A DNA stretch of 64,000 bases from Apiotrichum sp. Y4204 (GCA_025531455.1 JAMYHL010000063.1:62001-126000); one strand, 5' to 3'. Shown: positions 1 through 13,969, counted from the stretch's first letter. Translations and numbers: made by a program. The notes: a model not told the origin generated them from the letters alone.

Positions 1-1414
1 GGTCACCATCGCGCCGAGTGGCGAGTGGCGACAGAGCTCTGCAGACTGTGGGCGTATGACCCATGAGCCCCCGCTTGTCCACTCTGCTACTGGCTAGCTA
101 CTGGTCACTGGCCACTGGCCAGTTGGCCACTTTTGGCTACTTTGTGCACATGTGCAATCGGTTCCGTGACCCCTCGGAATTCCGGATATTCACAACTTGA
201 CCGAGGCGGAACCTTCTTATCTCATCAAGGCTATTCAAAGTGTTGACGTCATATGCAAATGGCAACATGGCCGATAACGACTTTAGGACTTTACACTTCC
301 TGACTGCTCTTATATTGACATGTCATTAATAATGGTTTACCGCAATTCACCGTATCACTCCTGGTGCTGGTAAGCTGCTTCAGGGTGCGACCGGACCTGT
401 CGCGTCCGCTCCGCACCGCGATCCGATCCATCCATGTCATGGTATGACAGTATAGCCGCAGAGCCCGTAGAGGGCAAGCGCGTAGGCAGACAGAAGCAGA
501 TTAGTAGTGCCCACAACGCGCCACAGTAGTGGTGATGGGGATTTACAGAATTACTGTATAGTAACAGCAGCGGAGGGAAGAAGTTAGGTTGCACAAATGC
601 ACAAATGATGAGGAGAGAGTTGCTTCCAGCGCTCCAATCGCGACAACAAAGTGTATCATGTATGATCTGTGAGGCAGCGACTCTTGAATGCAAAGCTATC
701 GACGCCCCGAGGAATGGATTAATGGCATGTGAACCGTTGATAAATGAATCAATAAAGCCATTCTGAGTGTCGCATAAGGTACCGCCTCTCTCTCGCGCTC
801 TCGCTCTCTCTGTGGCCCTGTGGTCTGTCATCTTTCGCATTCCCACATCCTCAAGGGCCCGCCGCCCGGCGGCCCAGCGGCCAGCGCCCTAGTCCCCTTT
901 ATAGTCAGTCCCCTGCATCCCTGAGAGCTGAGAGCTGAGAGGGGCACAGGCGCACAGGCGCACAGAGGCAATGCGGCATGTAGGCCGGTCTCGCGGTCTC
1001 GCTCTCTTTTGCCCTCTTTCGCGCGCCTTCGCCCTCTGGCCTCCTGGCCTCTGGTGCTCTCTCGGCGTGCACCCAACCAACCTTGTTCCCCAATCATTTA
1101 CAACGCACCAACGTCATCCGGCTCTCCGCTTACCATTAATCGTACACACACGCAGACACCCGTACTGCGCATTCAATATCCCACCTCTTACCTCACGTTT
1201 CGTCGCGCCCATCGTCGTTCCCCGGTCCGCTCTAGCCAGTGTGACCTTTCGCTCGGCTCCTATATTTACTGCAGCTGCATCACCATCTCTTTTACCTCTT
1301 CCACCTCCTCGAACAACCTTCGCAACCACCCCACGCACGTTCCCCCCGCCATTCAACTGCACATCTTTCCATCCTCTCTCCTTCACCTTCCCATCCCGCG
1401 ACCACTACAGCAAC
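1..1414. other. Intergenic region and GPI leader
   Basis: No convincing gene is seen. Open frames here lack codon bias, recognisable motifs or intron-exon structure. The last 300 bases (about 1110-1414) are pyrimidine-rich on the + strand, as in the leaders of other genes in this window, and probably hold the glucose-6-phosphate isomerase transcription start. Three copies of TGGCCA lie at 109-129, and a short CACAGGCG tandem lies near 945-965. Confidence 0.6.
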
Positions 1415-3392
<1,978 letters not shown>

Positions 3393-3955
3393 TATGGCAG
3401 TGACGCATCGCCTCCTGTCTTCAGTAATTAAAACGAGTAGTTGCTCTGGGTGCAACCGAGGCAGTTTATGTATTTTGACATGTATTGACATGAGTCACGG
3501 AGTGTCACGATGGGAGGTTGATCCGGGGATCCGGGGGGAGGCGGGGATAGCCGAAGCGGCAACGATTGGCCTGTTGATGTCTGGTGTGTCTGGCCGGAGT
3601 CAAAATGGCGCTAGAACGGAGTACCGCGGATTAAACAGCATCTGCGGACTTTGGGGCATCGCCGTGGCTCCGGGATCCCGCGGGGTCTGTGAGTATGCAC
3701 GCACTCGAGTCCTGACGGAGAGAATAGATCACGCATCACGCATGCAAGCACAGGGTCGGCAACTCGCGATTTCGAGCAATCTCGGATCGAACGCGGTCGT
3801 GAGATTCGCGACATCTCCATACAGATTGTACAGCCACCCATATCCGTCTTGAAATCACGTCTCGCTGACCGTCTCTCCCCGACTCTCCTTCTCCTTCTCC
3901 CTCCCTTGCATTCCCACCACTCTTTCCCCTTAATCAGCACTTTTGCAAAAGCAGC
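3393..3955. other. Intergenic, promoter of D-2-hydroxyglutarate dehydrogenase
   Basis: Holds the 3' end of the isomerase transcript and the upstream region of the next gene. The last 80 bases before the ATG are CT-rich (CTCCTTCTCCTTCTCCCTCCC-like). No coding signal is visible on either strand. Confidence 0.6.
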
Positions 3956-5834
3956 ATGTCGGCTGCCCGCTCCCTCCTTCGCGCCCTTCCTCGGCATGCC
4001 GCCCGGAGGGTGGCAATCGCCCCCCGTGCTCGCCCGATTATCGTTGCCGCTGCAGCGGGACCTGCCAAGGCCGTTCGTCATGCCTCAACCATTCCGCCCC
4101 GCGCCGACTTTACCAAGGTGACCGACGAGCACGTCAAGGCACTCCGCGGTTTGCTTGCCGCGCCGACCAGCCTGCTCTCCACCATCGACGGCTCCGCGAC
4201 GGTCGATGAGCTCGTTGCGTTCAATGACGACTGGATGAACAAGTACCACGGGAAGAGCCAGGTCGTTGTCAAGCCGAAAACCACTGAGGAGGTTGCTGCT
4301 GTCATGAAGTTCTGCCATGACAACAACATTGCTGTTGTACCCCAGGGTGGGAACACTGGTCTTGTCGGTGAGTCACACGAGCTCGACTGCGAATGGCAAC
4401 GCTGACTGGGCGCAGGTGGTGGTGTGCCGGTTCACGACGAGGTCGTCATTTCCACTGCGAACTTGAACCAGATCCGCTCGTTTGACCCCGTCTCGGGCAC
4501 TCTTGTTGCTGATGCTGGTGTCGTCCTTGAGGTTGCCGATAACTTCCTTGCCGAGAAGGGCTTCATTTTCCCGCTCGACCTCGGTGCCAAGGGCTCTTGC
4601 CACATTGGTGGAAATGTTGCCACTAACGCTGGTGGTCTCCGTCTCCTTCGCTACGGATCCCTCCATGGCACCGTTCTTGGTTTGGAGGTTGTACTCGCTG
4701 ACGGCACCATCTGGAACAACCTGAAGACGCTCCGCAAGGACAACACCGGTGCGTTGAAGTTCAGAAACTTGGCTGCAACCGGTTCTGACAGTCCCAGGCT
4801 TTGACATGAAGCAGCTTTTTATTGGCTCTGAGGGCACTCTTGGCATCATTACCGCCATTTCCATTCTTTGCCCGCGCCGTCCCAAGGCCATGAACGTCGC
4901 CGTGTTCTCCGTTGAGTCTTACGAGGCCGTGCAGCAGGTGTTCTCAGAGGCGAAGACCCACCTTGGCGAGATCCTCTCGGCCTTTGAGTTCTGGGACAAA
5001 CAGTCGTACGACGTGATTCGCCATCACAAGGCAGAGGTCGGCGAGGAGAACCGCAAGGTGTTCGAGACGGAGGGCCCCTTCTACTGTCTCATTGAGACTG
5101 GTGGTTCGAATGGCGACCATGACGAGGAGGTTAGTATACAGTGTAACAGGCGGTTGGTTGACAGTGCTGAACTCAACAGAAACTCTCCTCACTCCTCGAG
5201 GACCTCATGTCGTCTGGCAAGGTTCTTGACGGTGCACTTGCGCAGGACACTACTCAGTTTGCGTCGCTTTGGAAGCTCCGTGAGGGCATCCCGGAGGCAT
5301 GCGGAAAGACTGGATCCGTGTACAAGTACGACGTCTCAATTCCCGTCGCGGACATGTACAACGTCTGTGAGAAGGTCCGCGCTCGCCTCCAGGAGAAGGG
5401 CCTTCTCGAGGGTGATGGCAACCCCGCCGGCCCGATCAAAGCATGTGTCGGTTACGGACACATGGGCGACGGCAACATACACCTGAACATTGTTGCCAAC
5501 GAGTACACGGACGAGATTGAGGCTGCCATCGAGCCCTACGTGTACGAGGTCGTTTGTGAGTCCTGATGAACGGCATATTGACAAGCTGCTTCCAATGTGG
5601 TTGTGATTCATACTGACTGTAATTAGCTGAGGCCCGTGGAAGTGTCAGCGCTGAGCACGGATTGGGTGAGTTGCTCTTTTGACATCTTGACTGATAACGA
5701 CAGGTGTCATGAAGACTGGCGCGTTGCATTACAGCCAGGACAAGACCTCAATCGACCTTATGCGCAAGCTCAAGAACCTGTACGACCCCAAGGGCATCCT
5801 CAACCCTTACAAGTATCTGCCGAAGGCCGCATAA
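3956..5834 (+). CDS. DLD2: Mitochondrial D-2-hydroxyglutarate / D-lactate dehydrogenase (FAD-binding)
   Basis: FAD-dependent oxidoreductase of the VAO/PCMH family, like yeast Dld2/Dld3 and animal D2HGDH, oxidising D-2-hydroxy acids and passing electrons onward. Six exons give about 540 aa; introns are 4368-4415, 4749-4797, 5130-5179, 5556-5626 and 5666-5703. The N-terminus ([18 protein letters not shown]) is Arg/Ala-rich without acidic residues, a typical mitochondrial presequence. The FAD domain shows [15 protein letters not shown] and [20 protein letters not shown]. The C-terminal domain has [13 protein letters not shown], which carries metal-ligand histidines in the family, and ends [18 protein letters not shown]. 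The match is closer to D2HGDH/Dld2 than to Dld1; substrate preference cannot be read from sequence. Confidence 0.92.
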
Positions 5835-7919
5835 CAGTTGTACTGGAGATATGTATAACGCTGGACATAACGCAAGAGGGGTTCTGACTCAACCGGACGC
5901 GCCCACCGTTATCATTCGCAATAATGAGGCTGATGACACGCCCCCTTTACTGAATGTGGGCAGACTGGAAAGATGGAGCTCTTACTAAGGGTCAATACCA
6001 ATAGATATGCTGGCGTCATGGACTTTTGTGAGTACGATTGAATCAGTCGGGAAACACCATCTATGGTCAACTAGGGAGGCGAAGGTAAGGAGTTGATAAA
6101 ATCAACCAAGAAAATAACACGCGATACAGTCTGGCAAGAGTCTAGAACCTCATTGGGAGTAGGGTGCGGAATCACCGTCGATCGCTTGACGCGAAAGAAC
6201 GCAATAACGGGCTTTGCTCAGCTTCACTGGAAACATTTAGGATCTTAGGACACGGGACGTTGTGCGTGGCGCACGTTTGATAGCGATCGCGGTGTCGAAA
6301 CATCGGCCGAAGCGAACCGCTCACGTTACGTATGCGTGGCGCGTACCAAAGCGTCAAAGCGCATGGTACCTTGAGCACTTGGGCCTCCACCACAGGTGTT
6401 CCGAGGATCACCTTGTTTATTGTGGATCGCCCACAGGGTACAGGAGCACGACCACGTATGCCACCTCCATGCCGCGCGTGTGCGTGGCTCATTATTGCAT
6501 TAACAGTCCGCCCTTCAGTATAGGACCGTGTTAGTGGTTTCGGATTCGCGGTCTCTGCATCCCGCATATGCGTGTGTTCGCTGCAGGGCGGTCAAAGACA
6601 ATAGAGGTGGTCATAGGCTGGATCGGGGTATATCTCAAAACGTTATCATGCCCGCCCTGGCCAAGGCTTTAGGTGGCGTGGAGGTGTTTTATGGCGTTCT
6701 GTGTAATCGTTGCCACCATTAGGCCAATATGATATCATATTACTAGAGTATTCTAATGCATGGACTAACCCCTCCAGAGCCACAACAGAAAAGTTTTCTG
6801 CGTGCCTGATTGCCCCGAGGTTCCCTGATCCCCCTGAAGGAGAAAAGAGAAGAACAAATGCATCAAAATCGGACAATCGCCCCTCTTTCGGTTTCGATGC
6901 TACACTGCTACTGGAACACACCTCTGCTACGGTTGTTTGAGATCTCCTGGTTTATTGCACTCCGGGCGTATCGGATCTCGGAGATGCTCATGGATACTAC
7001 TCTACTTATCCTTGCACATACAGCTTGTTCACAGGATGTGAATCTACATCCCGCAGTTGACGCATTGGGACACGCACAGGCCACCCCAATAAGTCTGGAT
7101 CCTGGATCTTAAACAATGATTCAATGGCGCTGGGCTACTCGGCGAGCGCGGCGAGTGCATCCCGTGCCATCTGGGTCATCCCATATTCAATGCCATTCCG
7201 CACCGTCGGCAATCCTTACGTATTGAGCAGTTGTTCCCGACCTGCAACATCGAAGAGAGACGACGTCCATCTGCCATTGAGCTCAGAGGAATTCAGATTG
7301 TTCACAGTTCAGCGAGGAGAAGAGAGGTTGGAGAGGAGAGACTGGAGACAGGCTTGCTAGACACAGTTTTCCGTCTTTGGCCACCACCCATTCACGCCCC
7401 CCACCGTCCCCCGTGTGCGCCCGGCGGTCCATGCATGCCCCGCGGCGTGCGTGCTCGTGCGATTTCCGACTGATTCTGGCCTTTTGGTGATCTAACGCTA
7501 ATAGTGATCTGCGAGCTGCTACATTAGCCTGCTATAATGCTAGCAGCACTCACTCTGCCCCCCTGTGTCGCTTTCCTAGTTTCTTTTTTGTTTTGTTTTT
7601 TCCCTTTTTTTTCTCTTTTTTTTTTCCTCGAAACCTTGTTGTTCCAGGTCGGCCAAAATCCTGCCCCCCTGCGCCCGCACGGGCACACATCCCTTCCCCA
7701 TCCCCGGCCCATTTGTGCTGCGGCCTGCATGCATGCAGCTGACTTGCCCCCCCCCCCCCCCAATTTCTATCTTTATAATCTCTTCATGCTCTTCATCTCA
7801 TCGTCACACTGTACACGAGTCACTCTTTCCATCACATCTCCATATCCACACTCATCGAGATCGTCCTCGCGCCACTCCCTCTTCTTCCCCCACTCGTCTT
7901 ATCGTATCATTACATCGCC
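5835..7919. other. Two-kilobase intergenic region
   Basis: No gene is supported. Open frames here (for example around 6172-6567 and 6810-7112) are short, overlap each other and show no motif, splice-linked continuation or C/G-ending codon bias. The right end is the upstream region of the fatty acid hydroxylase: a T/C-rich tract at 7555-7630, a run of 15 C at 7747-7761, and a CT-rich leader up to the ATG. Confidence 0.55.
7747..7761 (+). repeat. Homopolymer run of 15 C
   Basis: An uninterrupted poly-C tract about 160 bases before the fatty acid hydroxylase start codon, following a T/C-rich block at 7555-7630. Such tracts are prone to slippage, so exact length may vary between strains or be a read error. 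Confidence 0.9.
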
Positions 7920-9417
7920 ATGGTCAACCAACGTGTCTTTCTACAATCTGATGTCGCAAAGCGTAAGTCGTCAGTGCTCCACGACGAACAATACGCCATT
8001 GCCACCACCCTGAAGTCGTCTTGAGCCACTCTTGTCCTAGTTGTCCATCTACTGACCCACCAACAGGCAACTCGCGGAAAGCCTGCTGGGTCACCCGCAA
8101 CGGCTCCGTCTACGACGTTACCTCCTTCCTTGAGGACCATCCCGGAGGCGATGACCTTATCCTTCAGTTCGCCGGTCAGGATCTAAATGAGATTATGAAG
8201 GATCCTGTCTCCCACGAGCATGCGCCCTCCGCGTATGAGATGCTGGACGAGTTCCGGATCGGCGAGCTGGGTGGACACACTTCTGTGTCAGACGGTAAGT
8301 TACAGGAGAGCACCATGCACTACAGCTATGCTGGACAGACAGTTGCTCGGGAGATTGACATGACTCGACCAGTCAACCCTATCGACCACGGCGCAGGATG
8401 GCATGACATGCTGACCATATCAGACTGGGTTCCCGATGAGAACTTCCACCCCGACAACACCGATGTCTCCATGGACTACAAGGAGAACAAGTTCCTCGAC
8501 CTTTCCAAACCACTGCTCGCCCAAGTTTGGAATGCGCCCTGGTCAAAGGAGTACTACCTCCAACAAGTTCATAGCCCTCGCCATCTAAAAGACTCGGCAA
8601 GGCTGTTCAAGTGGGATGCCCTTGAGGTACGTTTTCAATAACGCGTTTGGCACCACGCGTTTCAATGGTCAACGCGAACGCGATCGCGATCGCGACCAAT
8701 TTGCCGCCACTTGCACAGCACCCTTTACCATCATGATTGATTTGTCTGACTCCAGGCCCTCACTCGAACCAAGTGGTACGTGGTCCCGATAATTTGGGGC
8801 CCGATCACCATGTTCCTTTTCTATCTTTCTCTCCTGCAATTCACGGACTCGCGCATTGTGGCGAAGGATATTTTGCAATGGCCGGTTCCTGCTCTTCCTT
8901 CGATTCCGGCTTCCTCGTGGGCGAAGATGATTCCCTGCTTCCTCCTCGGCAACCTCATCTGGACGATCCTCGAGTACGGCATGCATCGCTTCCTCTTTCA
9001 CATCGATGACCACCTCCCCGACCGCAACTGGGCTCTCATGCTCCACTTCCTCCTTCACGGTGTTCATCACTACCTTCCCATGGACCGCCTCCGTCTGGTC
9101 ATGCCCCCTACGCTGTTCTTCATTCTGGAGACTCCGTTTACCAAGCTGGCCCATCTCATCTTCCCGAAGGCGATGGCCAACGGCATCATTGCCGGCTCGT
9201 TCACCTTCTACATCCTCTACGACTGCATGCACTACGCTCTCCACCACACGCGTCTGCCTCAGTACCTCACTGAGATGAAGCGGTACCATTTGGCTCACCA
9301 CTACAAGAGTAAGTGCCAACATACTCAGATCTTATGCTGATTTATACAGACTTCGAGCTGGGCTTTGGTGTCACCTCAAAGCTTTGGGATCACGTTTTCC
9401 ACACTGAGCTCTGGTGA
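7920..9417 (+). CDS. SCS7: Sphingolipid fatty acid 2-hydroxylase
   Basis: ER membrane di-iron enzyme that 2-hydroxylates the very-long-chain acyl group of ceramides. The N-terminal cytochrome b5 domain shows CWVTRNGSVYDVTSFL followed by the haem-ligand HPGGDD motif. The C-terminal hydroxylase domain has the histidine clusters EYGMHRFLFH, HFLLHGVHHYLP, HYALHHTRLP and HLAHHYK, with hydrophobic membrane segments around 8790-9000 and 9100-9230. The end NFELGFGVTSKLWDHVF matches yeast Scs7 closely. Introns are 7963-8066, 8627-8755 and 9309-9349, giving about 407 aa. A further 78-nt in-frame segment (8295-8372) begins GTAAGT and ends CAG, so a 381-aa form is possible. The first exon is 43 nt. Confidence 0.95.
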
Positions 9418-9908
9418 TATTGGAAATCCGAATCAGGACGTTGGATGTGTGGGCTGAATGTGTGATTGCGACTAGAAACTAAAAATCTGTATCAAGTAGA
9501 TGATCGCCAGGACCGGCATCCCCACTGCTGGTAGAGTTGATCTCCCCTAGAACATTGATTGTTAATGCAAAATCTCTAATGCGATTATGGGCGACGGCCT
9601 GTCCGGTGGAATTTCGCAGCAGTGTCTCTATTGTCACTCGCCTTTCCTGCCCACTCGGCCCTCAGATAGTGTGTATGCGTGATTTGGAGGAATCCTCTGT
9701 GACGATGAACCTTTGCATGCATGATTCAAGGATCAGGAAGCTATGAGTCTGGAAGCTGGAGGAACGGACGGGACATGTTGACAGTTGGGTTAGTTTGACA
9801 GTCGGGGCCCCGCCCTTCTGCCCAATGAACTTCGGCTTGGCACAATGGGGACGTGGCTACGTCTTATCCGAGACTAGGCAATCCAGACTTTGCACACACT
9901 TTATCTCA
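9418..9908. other. Intergenic region before PARG-like gene
   Basis: No separate gene is seen. An in-frame ATG at 9825 would extend the following protein by 28 residues of unremarkable composition, so its start is not certain. Confidence 0.55.
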
Positions 9909-11195
9909 ATGACACAATACCAACTCCCTATTAGCTATCGTTGTCTCGACCGCTTTAGTATACTCGACGACGATGCCGAAGGTGATGATGGTCTGGTTTC
10001 ATTTGGAGACCTTCTCGCCACGTTGCTCACACGACCGGTGACCACCCTCACAGACGCCATTGACGTTCTCGATACCATTGCTCACACTCTATATGGGGTA
10101 TCTGGCGACTTCATCTTCCTGCGTGATTTCTTGTCCAAACAATCCTGGCGACCTTTTTGGGAACGTATTGTCCAAGGTGCTCTTGATTTGCCGAAGCTGT
10201 TTCCCGAAGGGCATCTGGACATCCTGGTACCCGGGGAAACGAGAACGTTTACTGCGGTACACACTACTTGTTTGATTGCCCATCAGTTTCTGTGCACCTT
10301 GAAGGCACGGCCGGAGCGGAGCGACGATGGATACATCGACTTCAGCATATGGTTTCACGCAGCTCAGCGACATCCCGCCGCAGCGGAGGCGTATCTCACT
10401 GCCCTCTTTCAATACATCTGTTCGCCAGAAACCGAAGATTCTTCTAGAAGTGTCATTCAGTACAGCCTTCACTCGTTCTCGTCGTTTAGATTCGCAGAGG
10501 GTTTACCCCTTACCCAACTTGCCGTCACTCGCGTTGAACATCTTTCGACAGATTTGCAAGAGTACAGCCTGCAAGGCCAGCACGGGGCGGTGGTCGTGGC
10601 CGCCAACAAGATCATTGGGTTTGGCCAGACCGCGACCCAGGAAGAGATCTTTGTCGGAAACTGTCCACAAGCAGCGCCAGCAGTTCTTTTTACACCCCCG
10701 CTGGGCGATGAAACCGTTCTCGTGATTACCGGTGCTCAGCCGATACTTCGTATAACTGGCGCCCGTCGTGATATCGTCTGGACGATTGCGCCGTCTCGCG
10801 GCGGGCGTATGCTCTTTATGGATGCTTTAGAGCTCGACAATATCGGTACCCCGCTTCCTGATCTTGAGAACGACAATGTGGAGCGCGAACTGCGCAAGGC
10901 AGCCACAGCGTTTTCCGCTCCTGGCGTCGAGCGAGTTTTTACGGGTCTCTGGGGCTGCGGCGCGTTCGGGGGGAATGCTGCGATCAAGCTGGTCATCCTT
11001 TGGTGTGCGGCATCCCGGGCGGGTGTGGATCTGGAACTGGTCACTGACCAGGTCCACTATGCCAACGCGTTCACTGAGTTTGTGCAGCGTGCGAAGCAGT
11101 TCGACACTGAAGGTCTATTGGAACTTCTCGAAAATATTCCACAAGGCGTAGAGGACCCCATAGCTATCGTCACGGAGTGGACAAGTCGCATGTGA
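9909..11195 (+). CDS. Poly(ADP-ribose) glycohydrolase-like protein
   Basis: Single-exon gene, about 428 aa from ATG 9909 (MTQYQLPISYR); ATG 9825 is a longer alternative. PARG removes poly(ADP-ribose) from proteins after DNA damage. The catalytic core is recognisable by the ANKIIGFG...TQEEIFVGNCPQ segment (10605-10670) holding the family's catalytic Gln-Glu-Glu, with Glu at residues 245-246, and by the late motif TGLWGCGAFGGNAAIKLVI, which corresponds to the GNWGCGAFGG block of animal PARG. Departures from canonical PARG are clear: the Gly-Gly-Gly triplet is Gly-Phe-Gly, and only four residues separate it from QEE rather than the usual six to eight. It may be a divergent fungal PARG or an ADP-ribose hydrolase of altered specificity. 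Lack of introns is unusual here. Confidence 0.85.
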   Translation: MTQYQLPISYRCLDRFSILDDDAEGDDGLVSFGDLLATLLTRPVTTLTDAIDVLDTIAHTLYGVSGDFIFLRDFLSKQSWRPFWERIVQGALDLPKLFPEGHLDILVPGETRTFTAVHTTCLIAHQFLCTLKARPERSDDGYIDFSIWFHAAQRHPAAAEAYLTALFQYICSPETEDSSRSVIQYSLHSFSSFRFAEGLPLTQLAVTRVEHLSTDLQEYSLQGQHGAVVVAANKIIGFGQTATQEEIFVGNCPQAAPAVLFTPPLGDETVLVITGAQPILRITGARRDIVWTIAPSRGGRMLFMDALELDNIGTPLPDLENDNVERELRKAATAFSAPGVERVFTGLWGCGAFGGNAAIKLVILWCAASRAGVDLELVTDQVHYANAFTEFVQRAKQFDTEGLLELLENIPQGVEDPIAIVTEWTSRM

Positions 11196-11756
11196 GATGA
11201 TTGGTTAGTGAGCTTGAAGATATTGTGAAAGAGATAACTAACTGGCCGACCACCTTCGAGCTTCAACTTTTAACTTCTTGATTGATAGGACCACATCGTC
11301 GTCCCCCACAAAATGCTTGCAACGATAGAGCTGGGGTAAAGTTGACTGTGCACAACCGGGATGACTCACCATAAGGGACGCAAGCGGTCGCTGTCCTAGT
11401 CTCAAGTTGTGTTGTACCGTTTGAAGCTGAAGAGCATTCGTGTACGCTCTAAGGCTGAGGAGCTGGCGGGACGGGAAACAGCTAACATCCTTCCCTCGAA
11501 CCATCTGCCGCTTCTCTCTGCTCCAAAGTTAGCCTACACGAAAGTTTGTTGTTGGTCTTCCTTCCGTTGCGGTGTCGTGGTGCCCGTTGCCCGTCGTCGG
11601 CCATCTTCCTTCCTCCTTCTCTCCATTCCTCTTTCTTCATTCACATCATTCATCATCAATCACCTCTAATTCCAAAACCTCTCCCTCTTCATCTTTATCC
11701 TTTTATTCATCTCACGCATTCCTGCTTCTTTCTCCTTAAGTCATCGAAACGCCTTC
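11196..11756. other. Intergenic region before HORMA gene
   Basis: No coding evidence. The stretch from about 11550 to 11750 is strongly pyrimidine-rich on the + strand and is probably the 5' leader of the HORMA-domain gene. Confidence 0.55.
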
Positions 11757-13956
11757 ATGATGCAGGCCGTGGGTCAAAAAATGGTACGCCTCATCGCCAA
11801 TTTGCCACCCTTTGTGTCCGGCCTTGGCTGACTATTATTCCTCTTGCAGAGGCCACTACGACAGGGGCAAAGGCAGGAGCAACAGCAAAAGCAAACTGTA
11901 CAACAACGTATCTCCGCAGTCAGCAGTGCAGCCGCGGTCAAGTCAACGATTGAGATGGCCATCGGCACCATTGCCTATCATCGGTAATGATAATCGATTG
12001 CAGGCTAATCGCTTATGCCCAGTAACCTCTTAGACTCCTCAAGCCTAGATGAAAGGGTTCTCGAAGGCGAAGCGCCATTTCCAAACTCGCAAGGTGGCTT
12101 TGGCTCGACCCCGACCACCTCGAGCTCTCAGATTTCCCCATCTCAATACTCAATCAATGGCTCCGCTGGGCTGCGAGTTTTCAAAATCAAGGAAGGAAGC
12201 TCGCAAGTCACCCTCTGTTTAACCTTCAGTGATTATTTAGCTGACAAAGGCTCTAGCGAAGTCGCAAAGTTGCTGCAATCCTGCTCGGTATGACCCATAC
12301 AGAGAGGTTGCTCATGTGCCAGGATAGAATCTATCGTATGGTGAAGGATGGCTATCTAAAGTCGGCTACTATCAATATTCTGTCTGTTGGTGTCCACGCT
12401 TTTTCTCGTTGGCGTCTGCGACTGACATGAAGGATCCAAATAAACGCAGCGAGTATGTTGCCTGTTGTACACGTGGGTTGAACGACCTCCACTAAACAGC
12501 AAGCCCGATCGAGTCATACGTCTTTGAGGTCACTTACAATCCTGTCAACAATGCTCCGTCTCTCGTCCTTAAGGAATCACGCCCTGGGGAACCGCAGCGC
12601 CAGTCTGTCCCACAGACAATCTCGGAGCTTAAGGCTGCTGTCAGAGTGAGGACAGGTCTCTGCCACACTAATGTATAAGAGCTTTGCACGTTCTCTCAAT
12701 ACCGCCCTGCAGCACCTTGGGTCGCTGCCAGGTAAGTCATTCGGTAATCAAGTCTGATATCCCTAGCGCAGCGCTGGTGTGATGTAGTCATCGAGCACAC
12801 CGATTTAACTCCCAGAAAGCAAGTACAGTACGGTCAGAAGCAATTCTTACATTTACAGCTATCTCCTTCCTGGGTTTGAAGACATCGGTCAAGATGAGCA
12901 GTTTTGCCTTTCTACCCACAACGCAAGCGAGGTGCCCGTGAGCAACACGACGGAGAAGTTTCAAACGCCGCACCATGGGTATAAGCACTTCCATGAAGTT
13001 ACACTTACCCTCCTAGTGTTACTGTTAGGGTTATCTCCATTAGCCCATTTCTGGACGGCAATGGGCCGCGCAACGTGAAATGGGTACATCTTTCTCCCAT
13101 GCACACACTGACGGACGCAGGACCCTAACACAATTCTTCCTCAAACCGGCCCCTACATGATAGTGGTGATTCCTGAAGACGCGTTCGCGCGCTCGACGAA
13201 AGGCGTAGCCACCATTCACGGGAAATGTGGCGAACGCGCAGGAGTTTGGATACCTGGTCCCGTATGCATCACTGGACTGACGAATCAATGCTGACGATAC
13301 AGATACACGAGGGGCCTTCCTTTCAATCGTTCGCTGGGACTCCTTGCTTTTTGGCAAGTAGTGGGACACTCCATAAACCGATTTCTCGACACGAAATCAG
13401 TAGTCCCAACAGCTCCAGCTCCACAGTTTTAACACGGAAGCGGGCTGCGACAATAAGCAACGGCACGACCGATACTGCCAACAAGAGAAAGAGAACCGCG
13501 ACGAGCAAGCCAAAAACCAAGGCCACGCCCGCTCGTAAACCCGCGACCAAGCCTAAGCCCAAGACCAAGACTAAAGCTAAGCCCAAGCACAGGCCCAAAC
13601 CAAAGCCCCATTCGGCTGGTGGTACATTCAAAGGGTCGCATCGTTCGAATGTGGTGGATCCGCCGGTTCGTTTCACACCCACGCATTCATCACTGCCCTC
13701 GCAAGGACGCCACAACCCTAAGCTTCAGAAACAAGCTCCAACCATGCCACAGAGGCCGTCGCCGAAATCCCTTGCAACTCCGAACACGACGACCCTTCCA
13801 GTGGCTTTGGAAGCTACCCATGTCGCTTTGCGAAACGAATCCCAACTTACGCCAACTTCGATCGCATCAGAAGGGGAAGCCACGACATCCCAAATTCTCT
13901 CGACGCTACGCTCAAGCCGAACCACGATCCCCTTGAACCTGGGGCCTACGAACTGA
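11757..13956 (+). CDS. HORMA-domain protein, Hop1-like meiotic chromosome axis factor
   Basis: Probable HORMA-domain protein; in Hop1/HORMAD this domain organises meiotic chromosome axes. Many small exons must be joined (introns seen at 11784-11849 and 11984-12022, with later ones between 12290 and 13435). HORMA signs are IEMAIGTIAYHRNLL, LRVFKIKEGSS, DRIYRMVKDGYLKSATINIL and PIESYVFEVTYNP, in the order and spacing of the family. The N-terminus is Gln-rich. A late exon reads DTRGAFLSIVRWDSLLFG and a 43-nt intron then joins it to the last exon at about 13424. The last exon encodes a strongly basic Lys/Pro/Thr tail (about 13480-13615) and a Ser/Thr-rich end. I see no PHD or zinc finger as in yeast Hop1. 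Exact exon ends in 12180-13430 are tentative. Rev7- or Mad2-type function is less likely given the length. Confidence 0.68.
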
Positions 13957-13969
13957 AACGATACATACA

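Noticed and set aside
355..846. 163-codon minus-strand open frame near the window start
   Set aside because: No codon bias, motif or splice-linked continuation; composition is low-information.
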